Source of the DNA: Paraphysoderma sedebokerense
Taxonomy: Eukaryota > Blastocladiomycota > Physodermatomycetes > Physodermatales > Physodermataceae
Length of the DNA: 64,000 nucleotides
Reading direction: 5' to 3'
Assembly: GCA_025602915.1 (NCBI GenBank)
Contig: JAHLJZ010000019.1
Location: forward strand, 62,001-126,000
The position numbers were made by a program, and so were the translations under genes. This document shows, in pieces, positions 53,121 through 63,669 of this stretch. The number at the start of each line of letters is the position of its first letter. The first letter of the stretch is position 1. The notes under the pieces are model-generated. The model saw nothing but the letters and a program-made list of their open reading frames with translations. It did not search any database and had not been told where the DNA came from.

Positions 53121-54509
53121 ATGGTCATGATGGTGACTATATTAAACCTCCCCGTGGAAGTCTTGGAGAATATCATCCAGTATCTGCCCAGTCGACAATC
53201 TCTCACGCTGCAATGTGTTTGTCGAAGGTTTCGCATGATTTACAGACCAATCGTACTGTCTCGTCTCGTTATCTCAATGAACGAACTCTCCTTCGCTTTT
53301 AACTACTTGACGACTGAAAGAATGCGAGACGGTGGAGTGCAGCTATGTCATTACGTTTCAAGATTGTGGATAAGAGATATTGTGGAATTGGGTTGGACAG
53401 AGGAGCATACCGCCTTGTTGCAACATTTCAGTGAGCTAAGAGAGCTGAAACTCAGTGGACAACCTACGGCCTCAGGCTACAGAAACGCAGATATGGCACG
53501 AATACCCAAATTGTTGAATCGATTCCCGTCTTCCCTTCGTTTTCTTGATGTATCTCATAATAATCTTGAAATGTTACCACCGAATTTACACGACTCTTTG
53601 GAACGATTAGATTGTTCCAATAATTCCCCAGATCTTCTTATCCAACCGACTACGCTTCCCTCTTTGCTGAAATATCTGTCAATACGGATGATTGGCTCGA
53701 TTAATATTGGAATCTTGGGTGTTTTACCGGATCTGCCTCAGACGTTGGAAGAACTAGACATTTACAATTGTGACGTTCGATTGCCATCCCAGTTGCCGCC
53801 AAATCTTAGACGACTCGTATGCTCAAGATGTTCATTCACTGTACTTCCCAATCTTCCGGAAAGCCTTCAAATACTAGATTGTTCACAAATGACAGATCTC
53901 GATACGCTACCACCTTTACCATCCTCTCTGTTATCCCTCGATTGCTCCGAAACCGGCATCAACCAACTCCCCAACCTCCCTCCCTCATTACTAGAACTCA
54001 ATGTATCAAACTGCGGTATCGGCAACCTCCCAACTGAACTACCACCTCACCTTAAAATTCTAAAATGTCGAAACGACGTTGAACCACAACACGGTTTCCT
54101 ACGACTCCCCAATGCACTACCCGACTCCCTCGTCGTTCTCGACTGCTCTCACAACCACTTTCACTGTCTACCTACTCCACTCCCCAGTAAACTACAAATC
54201 CTAGATTGCTCTTTTAACCCATTCATGCCAAACTTACCAGACCCGTTACCACCGTTACTACAATACTTGAATTGTTCAAATTGTTGCGCTTATGCTAGAT
54301 TTTCGTTACCGGGGTTACCAGATTCTCTGCAAGTATTAAATTGTAGTCGAACAAATTTAAATTCGTTACCCGATGTATTACCAAAAGCGTTACGTCATTT
54401 GGATTGTACAGAGAACAAGTATTTTAGGTTACCTGTTTCATTGAGAGAAGATTACCCGGATCTTTATATCGTTCGTGAATGGATTCGTGAGAGAGAAATG
54501 AATAGTTAA
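53121..54509 (+). CDS. F-box protein with YopM/IpaH-like leucine-rich repeats, intronless
   Basis: A single open frame. The frame opens at 53064 without an ATG; the first ATG is 53121 (MVMMVTILNLPVEVLE). Residues 9-45 form an F-box: LPVEVLENIIQYLPSRQSL, then LQCVCRRFRMIYRP, which should recruit Skp1/cullin-1. After a helical linker come about 12-14 leucine-rich repeats of about 20-22 residues, such as LPDSLVVLDCSHNHFHCLP, LPSKLQILDCSFNPFMP, LPDSLQVLNCSRTNLNSLP and LPKALRHLDCTENKYFRLP. The short LPxxLxxLxCSxNxLxxLP unit is the bacterial T3SS-effector (YopM/IpaH) type, unlike the 24-28-residue repeats usual in eukaryotic F-box/LRR proteins. Likely a substrate-receptor of an SCF ubiquitin ligase. 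It is unusual in having no intron here. Confidence 0.85.
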   Translation: MVMMVTILNLPVEVLENIIQYLPSRQSLTLQCVCRRFRMIYRPIVLSRLVISMNELSFAFNYLTTERMRDGGVQLCHYVSRLWIRDIVELGWTEEHTALLQHFSELRELKLSGQPTASGYRNADMARIPKLLNRFPSSLRFLDVSHNNLEMLPPNLHDSLERLDCSNNSPDLLIQPTTLPSLLKYLSIRMIGSINIGILGVLPDLPQTLEELDIYNCDVRLPSQLPPNLRRLVCSRCSFTVLPNLPESLQILDCSQMTDLDTLPPLPSSLLSLDCSETGINQLPNLPPSLLELNVSNCGIGNLPTELPPHLKILKCRNDVEPQHGFLRLPNALPDSLVVLDCSHNHFHCLPTPLPSKLQILDCSFNPFMPNLPDPLPPLLQYLNCSNCCAYARFSLPGLPDSLQVLNCSRTNLNSLPDVLPKALRHLDCTENKYFRLPVSLREDYPDLYIVREWIREREMNS

Positions 54510-54863
54510 TATTTTGCTTTAAGTTGTCTTGAAATTTTAAAGGAAGGAAAGAAAAAGAAAAGAAACTTTGGTTCGTTTGTAAAGAACAAGTTTTAGTTTT
54601 GTGAATGTGAATGTGAATGTCCTTTTTGTATTATTAGTGTATCATACCTTGTGATTTAGGAGAATCAAAAATAAAATATATGTATATGGATGATGAACTT
54701 CAGGCTATCCAAATGTAAATACTAACGAACATTTACTTTTTTAAATTTCAATATACACTTCATTTCTTTTACTTTTAATTTTTAATTCTTACAACCAAGA
54801 TTACAATTCCCAAATTACCCATAAAATTACATCATCACATGTTTTACAGTTTCCATATATTTT
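54510..54863. other. Convergent 3' region, F-box gene / PEX19
   Basis: About 350 nt, strongly A/T-rich, with a short GAATGT tandem (about 54602-54620) and AATAAA-like motifs. No gene is seen. Confidence 0.4.
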
Positions 54864-56325
54864 CTACATGACACTACATTCCCCGTCTGTCGGGACACCA
54901 GGTATAGCCGGTAACCCTGTTTTTGGATCGATTTCCATATCTGGGGCTAACGATTTCAATAATTCTGGTGGAGGTTGACCGCAATCTTGCATCTACGATA
55001 GAGATAACGGTGGGAAAAGTTAATCATTGAATTAAGGATAAAGGGTGTCGTTGGTGTTAAAGAAAGTTTACTTTTTGTAACAAGTCCACGACTTGTTTGG
55101 ATTCTGCTTCGGTTTCTTCCCTGCCAGAGGTAGAATTGTAAATAGTAACTATCTGTTGAACAATTCCGTGTTGTTCAGTGTATCGTTTGTAATCTTCCTC
55201 CGGGATGCTTGATTTATTATTACTCAGGTACTCGGGGTACTATCAAACCGATAACATTATAACAAAAAGTATTCAATTAATTCGTTGTTAACCGAAAATA
55301 ATCAAAAAAGGACAGTTCATACCTTGACCGCCAAATCCTTCAACGGTTCATATAATATCTCTCTCGACATTAACTGCTGCATCATACCTTCCAACACATT
55401 TTGGAATTCATCAGAATCAGCCAACCCATCCATTTGAGAAAACATTTGTTCCATCAAGGCTTCCATACTATTAGGATCACCGAGTTCAGCCTACACCCGG
55501 GAAAAATTCACAATTTTTAAAAAACCATTTCAAAATCTAAAGAAGGAAATGACAAAAATAAAATACTACAAACCTCTACTTGATCTGAACTATTCTTTAA
55601 CTTATTCAACGTTTCGTTAATCTTATCTTGAAACGATCCAGCTTCATTAAAACTTTTTTCACTTTCATTTTTTTCCGTCGTCTGATTCTTCGTCAACTCC
55701 TGATTCAAACCACCATTTCCACTTCCACCCGCACCAGCTTTCATTGCAGCCGCAAACGCCTTCATCATTGCATCTTCATCCACTCCATCTCCAATCCCAT
55801 TTCCAATTCCATCTTCAGCCTCATCTTCATCTTTCTCATCAACTCCATTACCCACCGTTCCTTCTAAATCACGAACATCAAAACCACCCATAATCCTCTC
55901 CATCACATTCTTAAGTTCAGGCGACGACTCCATTTCCTTCATTAACTCTTCCATCCCAGCTGCCAATTCCGACGCAAATTCTTCGGAAAACGAAACATCG
56001 TGTTCGTCGGTTTCGGTTTCGTTCTGTTGAGTCGCATTTGGATTTGCATTCGGATTCGGTTTCGGAATGGCGGAGGAGGAAGTTGGTTTTGGAACCGGTT
56101 TGGATAAATCGTCTAGAACATCTATTGATTATGATTTAGATTTAAGCATGAGGGTTAGATAAGTTAATGTGTTTATGAGGATACAGGGGTCGAACCGATA
56201 AAGAAAGTTAAGAAAAACGGTGTCAAAGACCGTATAGAAAGACTAGAAATAAACAAACCGTCCAGTAAATCGTCTAACTCGGCATCATCAGCGGCACCAG
56301 ATTGTAAAAGATCTTTTGTCGTCAT
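54864..56325 (-). CDS. PEX19: Peroxisomal membrane-protein import receptor Pex19
   Basis: Pex19 is the cytosolic chaperone and receptor that delivers membrane proteins to peroxisomes through Pex3. Five or six exons on the minus strand. ATG at 56325 gives MTTKDLLQSGAADDAELDDL (the Pex3-binding acidic-helical N-terminus); later DVLDDLSKPVPKP, DVSFSEEFASELAAGMEELM, then a Gly/Asn/Asp-rich linker, MEALMEQMFSQMDGLADSDEF, MMQQLMSREILYEPLKDLAVK, YPEYLSNNKSSIPEEDYKRY, and MQDCGQPPPELLKSLAP. The C-terminus GECSVM is a CaaX box, farnesylated in known Pex19. All main blocks are present. It is divergent from the AlbA_2 gene, with two CACGTG sites in the shared 210-bp gap. Confidence 0.93.
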
Positions 56326-56433
56326 TTGTATTTAAAAAAAGTTCCACTCCTTGTCGAATATATTCAGGAATAGCAATGAACGGAACCGATGAAAATGGAG
56401 TTGCTCCAGATGTTGAAAACCAAAGTAAACAAA

Positions 56434-56467
56434 CACGTGAAATTAATTAATACTATATTAACACGTG
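56434..56467. promoter_or_regulatory. Pair of CACGTG E-boxes between PEX19 and the AlbA_2 gene
   Basis: CACGTG occurs at 56434-56439 and 56462-56467, both in the context ACACGTGAA, 28 nt apart. They lie between divergent start codons at 56325 and 56536. Regular spacing and double occurrence suggest a functional site. Confidence 0.45.
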
Positions 56468-56535
56468 AATGGTGTAGAAATGAGATGGCGATATATTGTT
56501 ATTACATTGCAAAACGAAAAGAATATTCATTTTGA

Positions 56536-57851
56536 ATGAAATTTAACATGTCCCCTCCTTACTCCCGACAAAAATTACACGACTACTTTAACGAGTGGTT
56601 AAAAGAAAAAAATGTCAAGTTTGAGATCAAAAAACTTGATCCCTTTATTATGGAAATTGACGGAGACGAATTTCAGAGTAGGTTGAAGTCCACATCAGAT
56701 AGAGCCAAAACCGTTGATGTTGCATGTCAGTACTTCTCGCAGAAGAATGTCACCATACCGGAGAATTGCCAGTTGAGCCCGACGAAGTCTACTCCTGTGG
56801 AAATAATCAACAATCTAACACAAACGATAAACGGGGCAGTAGAATGGGTGGAGGACGAGTCGACCGATGGAGGTAACTTCGGTTGATTGTAGTCGATGTG
56901 AATCAGTTAATGATGGGTTCTCCTTAATTTAGGCCATATTATTTCAGCGAAATGGGATGTTGGTAGCGGATCTCAAATTGAAGTGCCACCATACGGTCCG
57001 TATAAAGACAAATCATACGCCAAGAACAAAGTAGCTATGAAGTTACTGCAACATGCCAGTTTCAGGGATCAGAGAATTTGGGAAGCGTACCGTGGAATAT
57101 CAAAAATTATGTTTAGGGAAGGCCAGATTGCAGACATGGTAAATTTATCTAGATATCTACGGTCTTTGAGTGTTAAGTTTTAATCTATTTCATACCAGCA
57201 CGAGGGGGTAGATGTAGAGCTTAAAGGCTGTAAGGAAAATATCAGAATTACAAGTACAAAAGCGAAAACTCTTTTGAAAGATCATTTCGGTATATACCCA
57301 TCGCAGCCCTTCTTCGATTTGAGTGAATTCAACATTGACCATAATGACAAAATTTCCTGTAGAGGGGCTCGCTGCAATGTTAAACACTCAGGGAGGTTCG
57401 CTGTACCTCGGAATCCACGGAAAGACCAACCACGTTCAAGGTATTAAGGTTTTGTTCGCATAAGGCTTATATCCTGAATCCATCGTTTAATTTCATATGA
57501 AAATCTTTCATTTTTATTAAAGGCGTTCTGCTGTCAATTCAAGACGTTGATGAAATTAATTTGCTATTTTCGAATTTATGGAAAACTCTCGTGCCTGCAC
57601 TGCCGCTTGAATTCCCCCCCAAGTTTCATGCTGTAATACCTTATAGCGAAACTCCTCCAGCCGAAGGCCACAAATTATACATCGTCGAGTTTCATGTGCC
57701 GCGAAGTCCTACTTTGGTGTCGTACAAAAATATCGCCTATTCTAGGAATGGTGCATCGACCCATCCGATCCCCTTCGACATACTTCAACAGAAAATAGTA
57801 GAGCAATTTCTTTCAAGTTCACTTGAACGTGTCACTCAAAAAAGAACTTAG
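56536..57851 (+). CDS. Schlafen/AlbA_2-domain protein with dsRBD-like N-terminal repeats
   Basis: Five exons. ATG at 56536 gives MKFNMSPPYSRQKLHDYFNE. Two N-terminal segments look like degenerate double-stranded-RNA-binding folds: VKFEIKKLDPFIMEIDG then SDRAKTVDVACQYF, and, over an intron, IEVPPYGPYKDKSYAKNKVA then MKLLQHA. The C-terminal half is an AlbA_2 (Schlafen-core) domain: EGVDVELKG, then KDHF joined over an intron to EGLAAMLNTQGGSLYLGIHG and TNHVQG. VLLSIQDVDEINLLFSNLW and a late strand KLYIVEFHVP, NIAYSRNGAS follow, ending at 57851. Schlafen cores bind nucleic acid and some cut tRNA; whether the acidic residues of the nuclease site are kept (E-x-x-x-D-x-E-x-K here) needs alignment. 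Function is inferred. Confidence 0.75.
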
Positions 57852-58052
57852 GACCTGCTATGGATCACTGTATTCACTAAGAAGTGTTAGATGCTGTTTC
57901 GGGGCGATAATAATAATGTATGGACCCTACATGCATATTATATTCTATGTTTATTATTAGTGGTAAAGGATAAGTTGCTACGTTCTCGTCAAGTTCGGTT
58001 GTCACGTATGAAATATATATTATAAATTTATTCTTACCAAAGGTATTTCTTA

Positions 58053-58371
58053 CCCTGCGCATGGCTTCACCTTCCCTTGAGAGAAAGTACCGCAATCACA
58101 CCTTTGGTTAGTCTCTATCTTCTTCATCTCTTTCATGACTTCAACGCCGTCATCCCTGGCAAGCCTCATAATCGCATTGTCATTCTGATCAAAGTTAGTT
58201 TTAATCTTAACGGGAATTTGTTAGCCACAAAAAAGGAAAGCATTCCGAAATCTCGCCATAAAGCATCTCTTCTTTACTCAGAATCTATCGATCATTTGAC
58301 AACGGCATTAGTAATCGCTGCTCTTTCATTTGAGGAAAACCATGTTGTACTGGGAAGTAAATTGTCTGTCA
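58053..58371 (-). CDS. Possible small gene (two exons), unrecognised
   Basis: On the minus strand an ATG near 58371 opens MTDNLLPSTTWFSSNERAAI followed by TNA, with a possible donor GTTGTC. A strong branch/acceptor (ACTAAC then TTGATCAG) leads into an open exon with NDNAIMRLARDDGVEVMKEM, then KKIETNQRCDCG, ending at a stop near 58053; a donor GTAAGA before that stop would allow further exons. Both pieces have protein-like composition and are in phase when spliced. I recognise no family, and the donor is weak, so this is a candidate only. Confidence 0.3.
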
Positions 58372-58842
58372 TCCCTCGTCGAAAGTGAACAGAAAGGAAA
58401 TCAGAACCGGCAAGTTTAAAAGCATGGAGAGATAGACCGTCCTCAATCCTAGGGTATATTATCCCGTTCCTTTACCTTTTGCAAGGGTGGAGGCCGCGAT
58501 GGGGATACAGATTGCGTCGGTCAAGTTGGAGGATATTTAATTTATTGCTATTGTGAAGGAATATTCCAGTATGTATAGAAAGACTGCAAGGATTGAAAGA
58601 CATCATACAAAGATTCATCAGTGGGATACACCTTAAAAATAACGTAAATCTAACTTAAGCTATACTGTTGTTTCCTTAATATTATCTTATTGTTGCCATT
58701 ATGGTGGCTGTGACAATGCACATCGCTTCAAAATTTATACATGGTGTTACAATAACACTATTACATTACAAACACGCAACGAACCGAAAAAAAAATTCAA
58801 AATAAGCAAAACGTCAAAATTTGCCATCTCTTTCTTCAAATA
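58372..58842. other. Intergenic 3' of NTE1, nothing firm
   Basis: About 470 nt, A/T-rich. A short minus-strand stretch near 58480-58545 has protein-like codons but no start or clear splice sites. Confidence 0.3.
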
Positions 58843-61800
58843 TTATATACTGTATCTCCTCCCTTTACTCATTCCCTTCTTTGAGACTTCTTTCTGCTTG
58901 TCCCCTACAAACAACCTAATACTTCCATCTTTCTCCCACGATGTAATCATGTTTCTACCATACGTATACCCCTCGCGAAAAATTTCATCGAATTTCCCGA
59001 AATCTAGAGTCCCGAATTTGGTGACACTGGGACGAAGGTAGAATACTCCGGGGAGGGTTTTCGCGTCTTCTAACTGTCGTACACTACATTACCGAATTAA
59101 AGTAAGAATCACGGAAACGTTTAGAACTTGAAAAAACAGATAGTTAAAAAGAAAACTTGAAAAATACCTGGAGACATAAGCCAATCTGGACTGAATTTCG
59201 GCAAGTGAAGGTATAGCAGCGGTACGTCTAAACGGATTCAGCCGATTCAAAATCACCCACCACCCGGATAACGAATCACCGTAATGTACTGGTGAGGTAT
59301 CGTCTTCGGAACCCACTGTAAGAAAAAAATTGAGATAACAAATAAAAGTTTAGTCACACCGGAATCAACACGATGATTACGATATTTCAAAGAGCAATGA
59401 TCAATGATGTATACCGTCCACTGCGATGATAGTTTCAACACCCAACCCCTTCATCACGTCAACTGGTAAATTATTCAAGTACCCCCCATCCACCAATAAA
59501 TTACCATTATCACATAACGGAGGCAAAAACCCGGATAAACTCATAGACGCTCGAACGTAGCGCCATAGGTACCCGGATTGGTGGATATCCATTCGAGAAA
59601 AGGTAACGTTTGTGGTGACGCAGAAATAGTTTAGCCATAAATCTTCGATTTGGACGTCGTGGAAACATTTCCAGATACCGCGGTTGCTATATAGAATTTC
59701 CAAGAATTAGAAATGGATGTAAAACGCAAAACAAGTTATGTAATACTCGATCATAATTGTCTATTGATCGAAACTTACAATTCGTGACCGGTAAAGTACG
59801 AAGTAACGGGGTACGTTAAATCCAAAACTTTTCTCCAAACGCTACTCATTCGACTGGCGAAGCTTTTAGCTCGTCCGTAGATACTCACATGATCTGACTC
59901 TCTAGCGTACAATCCTCCGACTAAACTTCCGATACTCGTGCCACCGACCACATCAATCGGGATACCCGCGTCTTCGAGGGCAGTGATGACACCTAAATGA
60001 GCGAGTCCACGGGCTCCCCCGCCACCTAGTACTAACCCGATTGATTTCCCGAGGAGTCGACGGGCGAGTCTGGCGAAATCGGAGCGAAGCCCGCGGTAGG
60101 CGGTTGTGGGTTTGGAAGGGGTGGCGTAACGGTTGTAAAATGATTGCAAGTGTCCTCGAAGATTGGTGAGTGTGATTTTGCGAGATTCAATGGTGAACAC
60201 TTGAGACGATTTGAGTGGCATTTGTACCTACGTGGACGATAGTTCCTAGTTAGATACAAAGACATATCCAGTAGTTAAACATTCACCAATAAAGAAATAA
60301 ATTTACATGATGATGCGCGTGAATCCATAACCGATTTTTCAACCACTGTTGGGTACTCCCGGGCGGACATTGCCTTTCATTATGGAGTAACACCAATTCT
60401 TTTCTCGCCGTCGTTTTCATGGCGAGCAAGTACCTTTCGTATTCTCCGATTGCCGGATCTTCGTCGCCTAATCCAACAAGAAGAATACAATCCGCCTAAG
60501 AATAAAGTATGGCAATGTCAATAAATCTCAGGTACAAAAAAGTTCATACGAAGACACAAACCTGTCGAATACATCGTTGAGTCCAGACAGAATTCACCCC
60601 ACCATCAGCCAAATACAAGACAATTCTAACTCTTTCTTCCTGTTCTGCCAACCAACTCATCAACTTCAATTTACCCATCCTACTAAACGCGTGTTTACCC
60701 AATACACTCATCACGGTAGCTTGATTCAAAAGAATACTACTATCCCCGACTAAATCAATCGCGTCTTTTAATCTTTCGGCGAATTCGGCGATGGGTACGA
60801 TGGAACTGACAGGTAGAATGGCGACGGTTTTTAGGTTGACGTTGTTTTTACCTAAATCTGATGAACTGGTGATGAAGCTAGGGGTGAACGATAAAGGACG
60901 GTACAGCATCGTTTGTTGCTGTTGATGTTGAGATCGGGAGGCTATGATACGGGATATTTGAATGGTGATTTCGGGGTGTCGAAGTGCCAACGCGTTGAAC
61001 AGAGATTTGGGCATCTTGGCGAGTTCAGTGTCTCTGATAGCGTGCAAGGTACTAAATCGGGACATGTCCATCAACACTTCCATTTCGCCGACACTTTCAC
61101 CTTGACCGTATTCTCCTACGATTTCGAATCCGGTTTTCTTTTCGTGGATGTTACGCAATCGACCATTGAGGACAATGTAAATGGCGTCGCTGCGGTCGCT
61201 TTGTCGATGAAGCACTTGACCTGCGTTCACTTGGACCCATTCAAGGGCAAAATCGATGTGGAGGACCAGGGGTGATAATTGCGTAATCAGGCGTTTAGCG
61301 AGGGTAAGAAGAATGATGGGATGTCGGTCTACTATCCTATCGAGAGCGGATTTATGGACAAAGCCGACCACGGCATCTGTTCTGGCCCGGACTGTAACGA
61401 ATGAGGGGTAGGCGGTCAATGCTGCTAGGTAACCAGCTAATCCACCAGGTTTGATGAAGAAGAGAGAGTTTTGAGAAAGTAAATCGTCTCGCCTTCGGTA
61501 TTCGGGATAAGCTGATTCAGGATCACTATGGCGTGGTGGAACATTCGACGAAGTATGCTGCAATGGGGATGGATAGTGGTTATCTTTTTGATCAGCGGTC
61601 ACGGACAAGATACCGTCGATTACAAAATATAAACCCGGGATTCGTTCTCCCTGCTTGATTAAAACTGAACCGGCATCAAAGAATTTTAATTCGATATCAT
61701 TCTCATCAAATTCAGAGACATTCGAGGTCAGAGAGGCACTGGACGGAGCGTGCGACGATAACGGTGATTTCAATTCGAATTTACTACCCCCTTGACTACT

Positions 61801-63669
61801 TGGTTGGGAATTATTAGTGGACGCGTTGGGGTACCTGTGTTGACTAAAACCAAAGCCATATCGTCCGCCATCGCTGGCGATGCTATCTCTCCGACCATGT
61901 GTGCGAGGCGCATCACCCAAAAGAGAACTGAAGACTGATACTCTTTCTCTCGGAACAAAGACATCTTGGAGACCAATACTCCTCACGATACAATCAAAGA
62001 CTTGATGTCGTAAATGCTGATCTTCTTCCGGGTCACCAAAGGCCTCGAAAAGCGAGAGGTCAGCTTTTGAGCCTGTATTCTCAGATGATCGTCGGTAGAA
62101 AGATTCAGTTGGTGAAGTCGGCGTCGGTATATAGGTTGAGTGAAGGTTTAGTCCGTTGCCGATGGATACTTTACGGAAATTATGAGAGGAAGCCGTGTTG
62201 GTGATATTGCTAATGCGAAATCTATGTCGTAGTCTCTCAAGGCCGCCGGGTTTAAAGAAGGAGTCGGGCAACCCTGCCCCTGCATATTCATTCACCATGC
62301 GCTCAATTTGGAGGAGTTCCTTTGATAGTCCGAGATACTTGTACAATGTCTGAAAGGTGACTCTTTGAAATCGAGTGAGAATGACTTGAACAATGTGAGC
62401 GGCGGCATTGGGAAATTTCTCTGACAGTCGCAAAAAGGCTTCGGCTGGAATCACCACCAGGGTAGTGTCTTTGGCGGCTCGGGCAGTTAATCCATTGAGA
62501 AATGGCGGGTTGGACGTATTGACGGAAAACCCTCGAGTCAGGCTGTGCGGACGAGAAGAGCTCCGAGAGGGTGCAAATGGACGAGATCGTGTATACATGG
62601 GACTATTACTGTGATCATAATCCGAATCGCTGGAAGTATCGAGGAAGGGAAAAACAGTCGACTTTGATGAATTTTCGGAAGGCATGCTGTCTGCTCGATC
62701 GAGACTATGGTCTGGTATCGGCGGCGAGTTGGACGACGATTGGGTACCCGAGGCCGTATTTAAACCATTTGGAAGGTTATTCAACTGATTGTCCTGAGGA
62801 GGTGTGATTTCCACGGCGGATCGGAGTTGGACGTCTTCAGTGAAGAGAGACAGGATAGTGAACAAACTAGAGACTGTGCCGCCGGCCTGTACTTCTGTTA
62901 ATAAATGGTGACCAGGCATTGAGTCTGGCGACTCTTGCGATTCATCGTCTGGGTTTCCAGATTTCACAAACACTTGTACGCATCCTTCAACGACAATATA
63001 AAATGATCGGTCTGGAAAGGTAGCGAGGTCGAAGAAAAAAAGAGCATCAATTTTGGGGGCTCTTCTTGATGGTGGATAAAAAATCAATTCGAATTACATA
63101 CCGCTCACGCCGTCGGCGTGGAAAAGGACATCCCCCGCAGGTAATTTTCTGGTTTGCAGGCGTTTCGCCAATTCATGGAACACGGGCTGCTCAATATAAC
63201 CAAAGACTTTGATGCTTTGCAAAAATGATCCTATAAGAGTTTAGCGAAGAAGATTAGGTTTATATATATACATTCTTTCCGTATCAAAATTCTGCTTTCA
63301 GTAAAGATAATGAAAGGAAAAAAAGTTACCTAGGAACTCTTCAGCATAGTTTTTGGGCAATGTCTTTGGGTCTTCGTAGGTTGAATCGGGGTGCAAGTCG
63401 TAGGAGGCGCCGGAGGGCTTCAGAGGGGGTCTCGGCAGACGACTGTAGGTAGTGAGGTAGAATCTGTAGACCAAGAAATAAGCGATGGAGCAGAGGAGGA
63501 GGATGACAGCGACGATAGCCTTGAAGTCGAAGGTGAGGACGATAGTCCAAGAGAGGAACTGGTAGATGTAGGAGAGGATGTAGGAGATGATTTTGTAGGA
63601 GAATGCGGGGAGGGTGAAGAAGGAGAAGGAGAGGATATTCGAGAAGAAGCCGAGGGAATCTGATTCCAT
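58843..63669 (-). CDS. NTE1: Lysophospholipase NTE1 (neuropathy target esterase, patatin-like)
   Basis: An ER-membrane serine hydrolase that deacylates phosphatidylcholine and lysophosphatidylcholine. Six or more exons on the minus strand. ATG at 63669 gives [15 protein letters not shown] with one or two membrane segments ([17 protein letters not shown]), then [15 protein letters not shown] in the first cyclic-nucleotide-binding-like domain. A long Ser/Pro/Asn-rich linker separates further cNMP-like domains ([52 protein letters not shown]). Patatin core: [18 protein letters not shown] (oxyanion), nucleophile GGTSIGSL, catalytic Asp in [12 protein letters not shown]. The last exon ends [11 protein letters not shown]. 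Catalytic Ser/Asp are intact. Length about 1,450 residues is normal for fungal NTE1. Confidence 0.95.
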
